Of a DNA stretch of 64,000 nucleotides, positions 9,631 to 18,423 are shown piece after piece. The DNA is from Haemophilus sp. GTDB lineage: Bacteria; Pseudomonadota; Gammaproteobacteria; Enterobacterales; Pasteurellaceae. The first letter of the stretch is position 1; the number at the start of each line of letters is the position of its first letter. The notes beneath the pieces were generated by a model that saw only the letters and a program-made list of their open reading frames with translations, searched no databases and was not told where the DNA came from. The position numbers were made by a program, and so were the translations under genes. The DNA lies in contig JAHZCD010000005.1 of the NCBI GenBank assembly GCA_019423025.1, positions 1 through 64,000 on the forward strand, in the 5' to 3' direction.

Positions 9631-9780
9631 GTATAAAATAACCGTCTCTAGATTTCCAACTCGTGTGAATTTTTTGATCTCCATCACAAAAATTAGAATT
9701 ATTTATTGTCATTTCACTGATATCAAAGGATAATTATAAATAGGAATTAATTTCATTTGAGGTAATGAGGTAAATAGACG
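9631..9780 (+). promoter_or_regulatory. Upstream region of the FTR1/P19 operon; weak Fur-like element
   Basis: This AT-rich 150-bp leader contains GATAATTATAAATAGGAAT near 9728-9746, which matches the 19-bp Fur consensus at only about 12 positions. No clear -35/-10 pair was fixed. Regulation by iron is expected for the family, but the site itself is weak. Confidence 0.3.
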
Positions 9781-11685
9781 ATGCTATTCCGTTCTATTCG
9801 ATTTTTCTTTTTAATTTTTTCACTCGCCTTTTCTTCTTCACTCTTTGCACAAGATAACTATCAACAATGGGTTGATGATATTACGGCTCGCTTAGATAAA
9901 ACGTCTCAACTGCTCCAGCAAGGCAATACAGATGACGCCCGTACTGAAGTGCAAATGGCTTATTTTGAAGTCTTTGAAAATCTAGAAGGCCCAATTCGTA
10001 TCAATTTCTCCGCACAAAAAAGCTACCAAATGGAAGCGACTTTTGGCGAGATCCGTAAAATGATCGGTGAAGGCAGTTCACAAAAAGAGATTCAGGCTAA
10101 AATCGATCAACTCAAAAAAGAATTAAAAGAAGTGTTGCCATCATTGGTTGAAGGCCATCAACTCAATGCCGATGGACAACATGGCGTTTATGATAATCAA
10201 TCGATTGCCCCTTATTGGCAACAAAGTTTTAAAACCATTGATGACTTAATCGCTCAAGGGATCGATGCTTATCAAAATGGTGATCTTGCCAATGCCAAAA
10301 AATTGTTCCAACAAGCACAATATGATGGCTATAAAAACTCAGAAATGGAAATGTCCATTCGACAAAATCGCTCTGCAGAAATTTCAGCGGCGATTAACCA
10401 ACAGTTTTACAACATCATTCGTTTAAGTGAACAAGCCGATCAAATCACAGAGATTGGTTACCAAAGCACGCAATTATTGCAAGATATTGAAGAAAACTTG
10501 CCTAACTTGCCAACCACGAGAGAAGAACAAAACGTTCAATCCAATACGGCACAGCAAGCAACTGATAACCAACAAGAGCAAGATTGGAATAAGATTAAAC
10601 AAGAGATTAATCAACGTATTCAACAAGCTATTACTCTCTATCAACAAGGTGAAAGCAAAAAAGCGATTCTTTCCGTACAAGACACCTATTTCGATGTGTT
10701 TGAAAGTACAGGAATGGAAAACAAAGTGGGTTCTCGTGATAGTAACTTTAAAGCTGAACTTGAAGGCTACTTTACTCGTCTCGTGAGTTTAATGAAAGCT
10801 GAACAAGGTGATAAGTTACAAGCTCAAGCCGATGGCCTAAACCAGAATCTAACTAAAGCAGTTGAAATGTTACAGGGCGAAGAACAAAGCGATTGGTCGA
10901 TGTTCTTATATAGCCTTTTAATCATTCTTCGTGAAGGTTTAGAAGCGTTATTGATTGTTGCAGCTATCGTGACTTACTTAATTAAAAATAATCACCAAGA
11001 TAAACTGCCGGTTATTCGTCAGTCTGTTTATGTGGCGCTAATTGCCAGTGTGGTTACCGCATTTATCTTCCAACTTATCTTTGAAAACTCGGGTCAAAAC
11101 CGCGAATTACTCGAAGGCTTTACGATGATTTTTGCCGTCGTCATGCTCTTTATGATGAGTTACTGGTTATTGTCGAAAGTCGAAGCACAAAACTGGAAAC
11201 GTTATTTAGAAGGTAAACTGTCTACTGCTCTTACTACTGGCTCACTCATTGGCCTATGGCTTACCAGCTTCTTAGCCGTATATCGTGAAGGGGCGGAAAC
11301 GGTATTGTTCTATTATGCCCTTGTAGGTGATGCGAAAAGTGCGGTCAGTTTTATCTACCTTTTCGCAGGTATCATTGTCGGTGCAATTATTCTTACCATT
11401 TGCTACTTCGTGATGCGTTATACCGTGGTGAAATTACCGCTTAAACCATTCTTTATGTTCACGGGTTCTTTCATGTATTTAATGGCCTTTGTATTCGCCG
11501 GTAAATCTGTTTTAGAACTCATTGAAGGCAAACTTTTCGAGCCAACGCTGATTAGCGGTGTGCCTGAAATTTCGTGGTTAGGTATTTATCCTTATATGGA
11601 AACCCTAATCCCACAAGCAATCTTACTCATCGCAGCCGTATTTGCTCTGTTTATTATGAAATATCAAAGCAAAAAAGCCGCGTAA
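9781..11685 (+). CDS. FTR1-family iron permease with duplicated periplasmic N-terminal domain
   Basis: This is a predicted inner-membrane high-affinity iron permease. The 634-residue protein has a signal peptide (residues 1-23, ending SLFAQ), then a periplasmic helical region of about 340 residues containing two copies of one unit (starting near Trp30 and Trp269, each with a QQG...A..VQ..YF(E/D)VFE core). A seven-helix FTR1 domain follows, with two Arg-Glu-Gly-x-Glu motifs at about 384-388 (REGLE) and 502-506 (REGAE) that are expected to bind iron. It heads an operon like Campylobacter cj1658-cj1665 and E. coli fetMP. The substrate oxidation state is not visible from sequence. Confidence 0.9.
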   Translation: MLFRSIRFFFLIFSLAFSSSLFAQDNYQQWVDDITARLDKTSQLLQQGNTDDARTEVQMAYFEVFENLEGPIRINFSAQKSYQMEATFGEIRKMIGEGSSQKEIQAKIDQLKKELKEVLPSLVEGHQLNADGQHGVYDNQSIAPYWQQSFKTIDDLIAQGIDAYQNGDLANAKKLFQQAQYDGYKNSEMEMSIRQNRSAEISAAINQQFYNIIRLSEQADQITEIGYQSTQLLQDIEENLPNLPTTREEQNVQSNTAQQATDNQQEQDWNKIKQEINQRIQQAITLYQQGESKKAILSVQDTYFDVFESTGMENKVGSRDSNFKAELEGYFTRLVSLMKAEQGDKLQAQADGLNQNLTKAVEMLQGEEQSDWSMFLYSLLIILREGLEALLIVAAIVTYLIKNNHQDKLPVIRQSVYVALIASVVTAFIFQLIFENSGQNRELLEGFTMIFAVVMLFMMSYWLLSKVEAQNWKRYLEGKLSTALTTGSLIGLWLTSFLAVYREGAETVLFYYALVGDAKSAVSFIYLFAGIIVGAIILTICYFVMRYTVVKLPLKPFFMFTGSFMYLMAFVFAGKSVLELIEGKLFEPTLISGVPEISWLGIYPYMETLIPQAILLIAAVFALFIMKYQSKKAA

Positions 11686-11713
11686 TACCCAACAATCCTT
11701 TAGGAGAAAAACA

Positions 11714-12235
11714 ATGAAAAAAGCACTTTTAGCAACAGCATTATTTGCGGGTATTTTTACCGCGTCTACTGCAAACGCATTCCAAGAGTATCCAATCGGT
11801 GAAGCGGTAACCATGAATGAAATGGAAATTGCAGCGGTTTATCTCAAACCAATCGATATGGAACCACGTGGCATGGGTTTACCTGCGGCGAAATCAGATA
11901 TCCACTTAGAAGCGGACATCCATGCAGTAAAAGGTAACAAAAATGGCTTTGGTGATGGTGAATGGATGCCTTACTTAACCATCAACTACACTTTAGTGAA
12001 TACCGATACTGGTGAAAAACAAGAAGGTACTTTCATGCCAATGGTAGCAGGTGACGGTCCTCACTATGGTGCAAACGTGAAAATGATGGGCGTGGGTAAC
12101 TATAAATTAACTTACCACATCGATCCTCCATCAAAAGCAGGCATGCACCGTCATACCGACTCTGAAACAGGTGTTGGTCGTTGGTGGAAACCATTTGATG
12201 TAAGCTATGAATTCAAATTCACTGGCATCAAATAA
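11714..12235 (+). CDS. P19/FetP-like periplasmic iron-copper binding protein
   Basis: This is a 173-residue periplasmic protein with a signal peptide cleaved after ANA (about residue 22). It resembles the P19 family (Campylobacter P19, E. coli FetP, Bordetella/Brucella FtrA), which binds Cu(II) and an iron analogue and works with an FTR1 permease. Candidate ligands are the methionines in MNEME, MEPRGM and FMPM, the His in GPHYG and the His pair in MHRHTD. It lies 28 nt after the permease gene with an AGGAG ribosome site, so it is in the same operon. Confidence 0.9.
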   Translation: MKKALLATALFAGIFTASTANAFQEYPIGEAVTMNEMEIAAVYLKPIDMEPRGMGLPAAKSDIHLEADIHAVKGNKNGFGDGEWMPYLTINYTLVNTDTGEKQEGTFMPMVAGDGPHYGANVKMMGVGNYKLTYHIDPPSKAGMHRHTDSETGVGRWWKPFDVSYEFKFTGIK

Positions 12236-12240
12236 TCTCA

Positions 12241-12293
12241 GGTAAATATTGATTTTACCGACTTGCCTTCCCCTGTTTGTCAGGGGAAGGCAA
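12241..12293 (+). other. Two consecutive hairpins between the P19 and DUF2318 genes
   Basis: GGTAAA/TTTACC (12241-12259) is followed by a perfect 13-bp stem (arms 12263-12275 and 12281-12293, TTGCCTTCCCCTG and complement) with a 5-nt loop. No T-run follows, so an mRNA stabiliser or partial terminator within the operon is more likely than a full stop. Confidence 0.75.
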
Positions 12294-12350
12294 TAGCATT
12301 TCATTTAACCTTAAAATATCGTCTGTTTTATCCTATTAAATGGTCAAACT

Positions 12351-13748
12351 ATGAATTATTTTTTTACTTTTCTGCTTCAAGCACTTTTACCTTTTTCATT
12401 ATTGCTCGGTGTTTATCACAGTAAACAATCCTCTGTAAGTGCAAAAAAAATAATTTGGCTTAGCCTATTCGCTTTTATTGCCGGTATCGTACTGCGCCTT
12501 AGTTTACCTGCGGGACAAATAACCAATTTAATCGTCAATGCGGTAATATTGGTGCTATTGATTATCTTTGCCTTATGTTTAATTTTCGGCAAAGGTCGCT
12601 TACCTGCCTTTTGGCAAACTGTATTAATGCTCATCGCTGGAAGCTTCTGGGCAAAAGATCCCAACATTACCGCTCTCGTTTCTACAGATGTCATCAACAC
12701 GGACTCAATCCTGCACATAAGTGCGGTCATTTTTGCCTTTGTTTTTTGTTTATGCTTACAAGGTTGGAGCGATTTACTTTTAAAACAAGCGGGAAAAACA
12801 CAACAAAAATCGACCGTACTTTTAAAAGGTGTGATGAGCCTTCTCTTAATTTGCTTACTGATTCCACTTATTGGCGAACTCTTATTAATTTTAATGAAAC
12901 TTCAAGTGCTTGAACTCACCAAACTACGTTTAAGCTTTGTTGCAAAATCAGGCGAAATCACTCGCTGGTTAAATTACATCTGTGCAGCCTTACTCTTCGT
13001 TGTACTAGCCATCTTCTACGGCAAAATTCATTTATCACGCAAGCAACAAGTTATTAATGCGACACAAGAACCCATTGAAAAACGCCAAAAATTAGCCGCA
13101 TTGCGTACCTCCTCTCGCTTACTTGGGTGGGGCTATTTGGCCTTAGCAATTATTTTTGCTACACAGATTTATTGGGAGCAAATTGCTTCTCGTCCACCAC
13201 AACTTTCAGAAGCTATTCCTCTGACCTTAGATGAAAAGCAACAAGTCCATATTCCAATTGAACAAGTAAAAGACGGTAAATTACATCGTTTTGTCTGGAT
13301 TGCTGATGACGGTAAAGCCGTACGTTTCTTTGTCATTAATCGTCAACCAGATAAATTAAGTCTAGCTGCGGTATTTGATGCCTGCTTGCTTTGTGGTGAC
13401 CAAGGTTATGTGATGGAAGGTAACCAAGTCGTTTGTGTGGGCTGCGGCGTACATATGTTTATTCCATCTATTGGTAAACCGGGTGGCTGTAATCCTGTGC
13501 CGATTGAAGATTGGCAACAAACTGAGACTGAAATTCTCATTAATCGGAACAGCTTAGAAGAAGGATTAAATTTATTTAGCACGATTGTTGAAATCGATGT
13601 AAAAGATCCGATTAGTGGCGCTCAAATGAAAAACACTAAAACGGAACACAAATATAATTACGAAGGTAAAACTTACTTCTTTGAAAGTGAGAAAAATCTT
13701 GATTTATTCCGTGATAACCCTGAAAAGTATTTAGGTAAGGGGGAATAA
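12351..13748 (+). CDS. DUF2318 membrane protein with CxxC pairs and a degenerate YHS-like tail
   Basis: This 465-residue protein has about nine hydrophobic segments in the first 280 residues, then a soluble domain with two CxxC pairs (Cys345/348 and Cys362/365), a fifth Cys near 380 and an HMF segment, as in DUF2318 proteins. Such proteins accompany FTR1/P19 loci and are thought to handle metal or electrons. The last 45 residues read like a YHS domain (DPISG...YEGKTYFFESEKNLDLF...PEKYL), but the usual metal-binding cysteines are Ser and Glu. It ends on a TAATG overlap with the next permease gene, so translation is coupled. Confidence 0.85.
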   Translation: MNYFFTFLLQALLPFSLLLGVYHSKQSSVSAKKIIWLSLFAFIAGIVLRLSLPAGQITNLIVNAVILVLLIIFALCLIFGKGRLPAFWQTVLMLIAGSFWAKDPNITALVSTDVINTDSILHISAVIFAFVFCLCLQGWSDLLLKQAGKTQQKSTVLLKGVMSLLLICLLIPLIGELLLILMKLQVLELTKLRLSFVAKSGEITRWLNYICAALLFVVLAIFYGKIHLSRKQQVINATQEPIEKRQKLAALRTSSRLLGWGYLALAIIFATQIYWEQIASRPPQLSEAIPLTLDEKQQVHIPIEQVKDGKLHRFVWIADDGKAVRFFVINRQPDKLSLAAVFDACLLCGDQGYVMEGNQVVCVGCGVHMFIPSIGKPGGCNPVPIEDWQQTETEILINRNSLEEGLNLFSTIVEIDVKDPISGAQMKNTKTEHKYNYEGKTYFFESEKNLDLFRDNPEKYLGKGE

Positions 13749-15088
13749 TGCTAGCAAGAATGTTATTTCAATCTTGGCGTTTCAGCATTAAACGTAAACT
13801 GTTGGCTGTGATTACTATTTTCTTAGCGGCTGGCTTAGTCTCTGCGCTCTTGGCGGTATCCATTGATATTGGCGATAAAATGGCAAAAGAGCTCAAGTCT
13901 TACGGAGCCAATATTTTAGTTGAGCCTGCAAGTAATGCGGCTTTGCCTGATGAGCTCAGTCATAATACAGATTTAAGTAGCCAAGATTTCCTCGATGAAA
14001 AAGAACTGCCGAATATTAAAGATATTTTCTGGCGAAATAATATCGTGGGTTTTGCCCCCTTATTAAGTGCAGATGTAAAAGCGGAAACGCTTTCCACAAA
14101 CACTCACGATAAATCAACTGCACTTGGACAAATTAATGTGTTAGGTACGTTTTTCGATCACAACATCCCTGTACCCGATGAAGATGATTACCACACCGGA
14201 CAAAAAATCATTAGTCCTTATTGGCATGTGCAAGGGGAATGGGTCAACGATCTTGAAACACCTGAAGGAGAATTTATTCCTGCATTGATTGGTGAGCAAT
14301 TGGCTCAGCGAACTGGCTTAAAACAAGGTGATAAAATCCAGCTTCGCTATCAAAATAATGAGCTAGATAATCAAAGTGCGGTTGAAATTACCGGTATTTT
14401 ATCCACGGGTGGGACTGAAGATAATCAATTAGTCATGCCGCTCAACGCTGTGCAAAAATTACTGGGCTTAGAAGGAAAAATTCAATCAGTTAAAGTCTCT
14501 GCGCTGACCGTGCCTGAAAATGACCTTTCTCGTAAGGCTCGTGCCAATACCGATGCATTGGATGCGGAAGAGTACGATCGTTGGTATTGTACGGCTTATG
14601 TCTCGTCTATTTCACACCAATTAGAAGAAGCTATCTCAGGCGCTATTGTTCGCCCAATTTGGCAGGTTGCGGCTTCAGAAGGTGTTGTCATTGGTAAAAT
14701 CCAGTTATTGCTTGCTGTCGTGACCCTTGCCGCTTTAATCGCGGCAGCTATGGGGATTGCCTCATTAATGAGTACAGGGATCATTGAGCGTTCAAAAGAA
14801 ATTGGTTTAATGAAAGCGTTAGGCGCATACCAATGGCAAATCGCGTTATTGTTTTATTGCGAAGCCATTATTAGTGCCTTAATTGGTGGCTCGCTTGGTT
14901 GTATTGCAGGTTGGGGCTTAGCAAGATTTATTGGTTCGGCTCTATTTGGTGTTCCGCTAAGTTTTGCTTGGATTGTAATCCCTTGCGTATTAATGCTGTC
15001 TATTTTAATTGCTGTAGTGGGTACTTGGTTCCCTGCTCATCGTATTGCCAAACTTTACCCTGTGGAGGTGCTCTATGGCCGCCAATAA
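13748..15088 (+). CDS. ABC transporter permease, FtsX/MacB type (first of two)
   Basis: This is a 446-residue inner-membrane protein with one N-terminal membrane segment (about 18-40), a periplasmic domain of roughly 250 residues, and three C-terminal segments in the FtsX/MacB pattern. The cytoplasmic loop ERSKEIGLMKALGA is the hallmark coupling motif. It shares its start with the upstream stop (TAATG). With the next gene it would form a heterodimeric permease driven by the ATPase at 16210. In homologous Campylobacter loci the equivalent pair (Cj1661-1662) has no settled substrate. Confidence 0.88.
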   Translation: MLARMLFQSWRFSIKRKLLAVITIFLAAGLVSALLAVSIDIGDKMAKELKSYGANILVEPASNAALPDELSHNTDLSSQDFLDEKELPNIKDIFWRNNIVGFAPLLSADVKAETLSTNTHDKSTALGQINVLGTFFDHNIPVPDEDDYHTGQKIISPYWHVQGEWVNDLETPEGEFIPALIGEQLAQRTGLKQGDKIQLRYQNNELDNQSAVEITGILSTGGTEDNQLVMPLNAVQKLLGLEGKIQSVKVSALTVPENDLSRKARANTDALDAEEYDRWYCTAYVSSISHQLEEAISGAIVRPIWQVAASEGVVIGKIQLLLAVVTLAALIAAAMGIASLMSTGIIERSKEIGLMKALGAYQWQIALLFYCEAIISALIGGSLGCIAGWGLARFIGSALFGVPLSFAWIVIPCVLMLSILIAVVGTWFPAHRIAKLYPVEVLYGRQ

Positions 15089-16208
15089 AAGTATGTTTTG
15101 GCGTTTAATCTTCCAAGCATTACGCCTACGTTTACAACGAGTATTTATTATCTTCTCCGCCCTGACTGTTGGTGCGTCCATTGTGACGGCAATGGCTGCG
15201 GTCTATTTCGATATTAATACCAAAATGAGTCAAGAGCTCCGTACTTTCGGGGCAAACTTTTACATCGGTGCAGCCAATGGTGGATTGATGAAGGAACGCC
15301 AATTAAAGCAAATTCTGCACAATGCACCGGATAATTTCATTACCGCTGCCAGTCCTTATTTATATGGTGTTGCGCGAAGTGATTTAGAAAAAATCGTGAT
15401 TATGGGCGTCTGGTTTGAAGATATGCATGTGCTTGCACCTTATTGGCAAATTACCGGCTCAGCTATTAATGTGAATTTTGATGACCGCAATGCCATGATT
15501 GGTAAAACCTTAGCGGAACGCCTTAATTTAGGTGTTGGAAGTAAATTAACTCTGTCTAAAAATGCGGTCGAAAAACATGAATTCACGATAAAAGGTATTG
15601 TTGAGGCAGGTGATGCCACTGACAACATGCTGATCGTGAATTTAGAGTTTGCCCAAAATTGGTTGGATAAAGAAGGATTAGCAAACAACGCCTTGCTCAA
15701 TGTAAAAAATGAACAAGGTAATGTCGCACAATTTGCCCAAGACATTATGCAACATCAACCTGATCTGACTGCACGACCGATTCGAAAAGTCTCCGCTTCT
15801 GAAGGGCAGATTTTAGATAAAATCAAAGGATTGATGGGGTTAATCTCATTGGTCATTTTGATTCTCGCCACCCTATGTGTGAACACCACGTTGATTGCGA
15901 TTGTTGGTGAGCGAGCAAAAGAATTTGCACTACAAAAAGCCTTAGGTGCCAAACAAAGTGACATCATTAAACAGATTAGTACCGAGATTCTCATCATAGC
16001 ACTTTGTGCAATTGTCGCGGGCCTGATTCTCGGCTACATCTTGGCACAATTACTTGGATTAACCGTATTTAAATCTTACATTGATATGCGTCTACCGGTT
16101 ATTCCAATTACTATCGTCTTATCGTTATTGGTTGCCTTTATTGCGGTGATTGTACCAACCAAACGAGCTTTAAATATCCAAACCGCAAATGTATTAAAAG
16201 GGGAATAA
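15075..16208 (+). CDS. ABC transporter permease, FtsX/MacB type (second of two)
   Basis: This is a 377-residue paralogue of the preceding gene with the same topology: a first segment at about 23-45, a periplasmic domain, then three C-terminal membrane segments. Its coupling loop reads GERAKEFALQKALGA. The start at 15075 was chosen because GGAGG sits about 6 nt upstream, inside the end of the preceding gene (14-nt overlap); a methionine 30 nt earlier has no ribosome site. Confidence 0.88.
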   Translation: MAANKSMFWRLIFQALRLRLQRVFIIFSALTVGASIVTAMAAVYFDINTKMSQELRTFGANFYIGAANGGLMKERQLKQILHNAPDNFITAASPYLYGVARSDLEKIVIMGVWFEDMHVLAPYWQITGSAINVNFDDRNAMIGKTLAERLNLGVGSKLTLSKNAVEKHEFTIKGIVEAGDATDNMLIVNLEFAQNWLDKEGLANNALLNVKNEQGNVAQFAQDIMQHQPDLTARPIRKVSASEGQILDKIKGLMGLISLVILILATLCVNTTLIAIVGERAKEFALQKALGAKQSDIIKQISTEILIIALCAIVAGLILGYILAQLLGLTVFKSYIDMRLPVIPITIVLSLLVAFIAVIVPTKRALNIQTANVLKGE

Positions 16209-16209
16209 A

Positions 16210-16881
16210 ATGAGTGAATTTGTAATTGAAACGCAACATTTATATAAACGATTCGGGCAAGTCACCGCTTTAGAAGATATTAATATTAAAATTCGCCAAG
16301 GTGAATTTATTGCGATAATGGGTGCATCAGGTTCCGGTAAAACAACGCTGATGAATATTCTGACCGGCTTAGATACGGCTAGTGAAGGTAAAGTCATTCT
16401 AGATGGTGTCGATGCGGCACAATTGGATGAAATCGGTCGTCAGCGTTTTCGTGCAGAAAAAATTGGTTTAGTCTTCCAACAATTCCATTTGATCCCTTAT
16501 TTGACCGCACTTGAAAATGTGATGCTCGCACAGCACTATCACAGTGTGATTGATGAAGCAGCGGCTAAAGCAGTACTCGAACAAGTAGGATTGGGTCATC
16601 GTATAGATCACCGTCCAAGCCAACTTTCTGGGGGGGAACAACAACGGGTATGTATTGCTCGCGCGTTGGTGAACCAACCACCAGTCATTTTTGCCGATGA
16701 ACCAACAGGTAACCTCGACGAAAAAAATGAAGCGCTTGTATTGGATTTACTACAAGAATTAAATCGCCAAGGGAGAACCATTGTGATGGTGACACACAAT
16801 CCAGAATTGGGCGAATTAACCGATCGTGTTATTTATCTCCATCACGGAAAATTTGTAAAAGAGGAAATTCATGAAAAATAA
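16210..16881 (+). CDS. ABC transporter ATPase, LolD/MacB type
   Basis: This 223-residue cytoplasmic ATPase shows Walker A GASGSGKTTL (about residue 38), a Q-loop, signature LSGGEQQRV, Walker B VIFADEPTGNLD and switch His in MVTHNPEL. The closest family is the LolD/MacB/FtsE-like group that pairs with FtsX-type permeases, which fits its two upstream neighbours. It begins one base after the second permease gene stops. The transported or mechanically moved substrate is unknown. Confidence 0.9.
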   Translation: MSEFVIETQHLYKRFGQVTALEDINIKIRQGEFIAIMGASGSGKTTLMNILTGLDTASEGKVILDGVDAAQLDEIGRQRFRAEKIGLVFQQFHLIPYLTALENVMLAQHYHSVIDEAAAKAVLEQVGLGHRIDHRPSQLSGGEQQRVCIARALVNQPPVIFADEPTGNLDEKNEALVLDLLQELNRQGRTIVMVTHNPELGELTDRVIYLHHGKFVKEEIHEK

Positions 16882-17350
16882 ATTCGTCAAACTACTTGCC
16901 ATAAGTGCGGTCATTTTTGGCAGCGTTTCTTGTAAAGATGAAGTCGCTGCAATTGGTCAAAAAGCACCAGACATCGCTGCCTATGATTTACAAGGTAAAG
17001 AAGTGAAACTTGATGATTGGAAAGGCACTCGCTTACTGACATTCTGGTCTGAAACCTGTGGACGATGTGTCGCAGAATTAAAAGAATTCGAAAAATTGGC
17101 CGCAGCTAATCCAGATAAAGTTCAACTTATCGCCATTAATGTGGATGGAGATAAAGTGGATACCAAAGCCGTGGTTGCCAAACGTCAGCTTACGTTACCG
17201 GTTATCAAAGATCAATTAAAAATTACTGCTGAACGCTATCAGCTTATCGGCACGCCAACAAGTTTTGTGATTACACCTGAAGGTAATATTCAGGCTAAAT
17301 ATGAAGGCGCAATTCCCGCAGAAGATTTAGATAAATTATTTAAAGGCTAG
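16871..17350 (+). CDS. TlpA/ResA-like thioredoxin lipoprotein
   Basis: This 159-residue periplasmic protein has a lipobox GSVSC (Cys near residue 21), so it is probably membrane-anchored. The thioredoxin-fold active site is SETCGRC (CxxC), with a cis-Pro region GTPTSF. TlpA proteins reduce periplasmic thiols. In Campylobacter the related locus ends with two such proteins (Cj1664, Cj1665). It may keep the CxxC pairs of the DUF2318 protein reduced; that is inference. The start overlaps the ATPase end by 11 nt. Confidence 0.88.
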   Translation: MKNKFVKLLAISAVIFGSVSCKDEVAAIGQKAPDIAAYDLQGKEVKLDDWKGTRLLTFWSETCGRCVAELKEFEKLAAANPDKVQLIAINVDGDKVDTKAVVAKRQLTLPVIKDQLKITAERYQLIGTPTSFVITPEGNIQAKYEGAIPAEDLDKLFKG

Positions 17351-17355
17351 CCAAA

Positions 17356-17679
17356 ATGAAAAAACGAATTTACTTATTCTCTACACTTTTACCCGTTTTA
17401 GGCTTTTTATTTGCCCCTCCTGCCCTTTCTGCTGAAGCTGACTTAGTGAAAGCAGAAAAGGTATATAAACGCTCTTGTGCAACTTGTCATGGGAAACAAG
17501 GCGAAAAACCAGCAATGGGTGAATCCAAAATTATTAATCAATTAAAACCAGAAGAAATTTCAACCGCACTTTCAGAACGAAAAGCAGGAAATATTCCTAG
17601 TGCAGGAAGTCCGGCAAAACAACGTTTAAGTGAACAAGATATTCATAATTTAAGTGAATATATTCAAACACTAAAATAG
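17356..17679 (+). CDS. Small periplasmic class I cytochrome c
   Basis: This 107-residue protein has a signal peptide ending ALSA (about residue 25), a single haem c site CATCH near residue 38 and a candidate axial Met in PAMGES. It is the last gene of the operon, 5 nt after the thioredoxin gene. A single-haem c-type cytochrome here suggests that electron transfer is part of the operon's job, for example to iron in the P19/FTR1 path or to the thioredoxin. The partner is not visible. Confidence 0.88.
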   Translation: MKKRIYLFSTLLPVLGFLFAPPALSAEADLVKAEKVYKRSCATCHGKQGEKPAMGESKIINQLKPEEISTALSERKAGNIPSAGSPAKQRLSEQDIHNLSEYIQTLK

Positions 17680-17779
17680 TTTTTGAATTTTTTTTAAACT
17701 AATTCTAAAATATACGGTCTTAGAAGGGGCTTAGTTTTACAAGCTAAGAAATTTTTTATATATCAATAAAGGATTGTTT

Positions 17780-18367
17780 ATGAACAAATTTACTAAAATC
17801 AGTGCAACTGCATTATTTGCATTATTCTTAACTGCTTGTGATAAACCAGCAGATAAACCAGCTCCAGCAAAAACTGAAACAACTCAGCCAGCACCAGAAG
17901 CTAAACAAGAAGCAGCAAAACCTGCTGAAGCAACGCCTGCTCAAGAACAAGCTGACTACAACAAATTACTTGAATGGAATGCAAGCCAAGCTCAAGCTCA
18001 AATGGCTGCACAACAAAAACTTCAATCTGATTTAACTGCTGCGGTTCAAGCAAAAGATGAGAAGAAAATTGAAGAAGCAATCAAAACTTTCAACAAAACT
18101 GTTGAAGATACTATCGCAAGCTTAGATAAATTAGAAGTTGCTTCACCTTCAGTGAAAAGCATCAAAGATCAAAATAAAGAAGTACTTGCATTATCAAGTG
18201 AATTATTAGTTGATCAATTAAACTTAGCAACTAAAGCACCAACTGAAGAACAAACTAAAGCTTATCAAGCTAAAGTTGAAAAACTACAAGCTGCAGTAGC
18301 TAAATTACAAAAAGACGGTGCTGATTTAGCACAAAAATTTGCACCTGCTGCTCCAGCTGCAAAATAA
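17780..18367 (+). CDS. Pro/Ala-rich coiled-coil lipoprotein
   Basis: This 195-residue predicted lipoprotein has the lipobox LTAC (Cys22). A low-complexity Pro-Ala-Lys-Glu stretch (about 24-60) is followed by a highly helical region rich in Ala, Lys, Glu and Gln (62-190) and a C-terminal APAAPAAK. I do not recognise a named family. The ATG at 17780 has AAGGA upstream; a TTG two codons earlier was rejected. The gene has its own 100-bp upstream region and terminator, so it is probably transcribed separately from the iron operon. Confidence 0.8.
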   Translation: MNKFTKISATALFALFLTACDKPADKPAPAKTETTQPAPEAKQEAAKPAEATPAQEQADYNKLLEWNASQAQAQMAAQQKLQSDLTAAVQAKDEKKIEEAIKTFNKTVEDTIASLDKLEVASPSVKSIKDQNKEVLALSSELLVDQLNLATKAPTEEQTKAYQAKVEKLQAAVAKLQKDGADLAQKFAPAAPAAK

Positions 18368-18383
18368 TTAATCATTGAAGATG

Positions 18384-18420
18384 AAAAAACCTTACTGTAA
18401 CAAGTAAGGTTTTTTTTATT
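18384..18420. terminator. Bidirectional terminator between the lipoprotein and ATP-grasp genes
   Basis: AAAAAACCTTACT and its complement form a strong hairpin with an A-run on the left and eight T on the right. It serves both convergent genes. Confidence 0.9.
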
Positions 18421-18423
18421 TTC

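Noticed and set aside
9728..9746. Fur box in front of the FTR1 operon
   Set aside because: About 12 of 19 positions match in a very AT-rich region, so it is kept only as a weak note and not as a finding.
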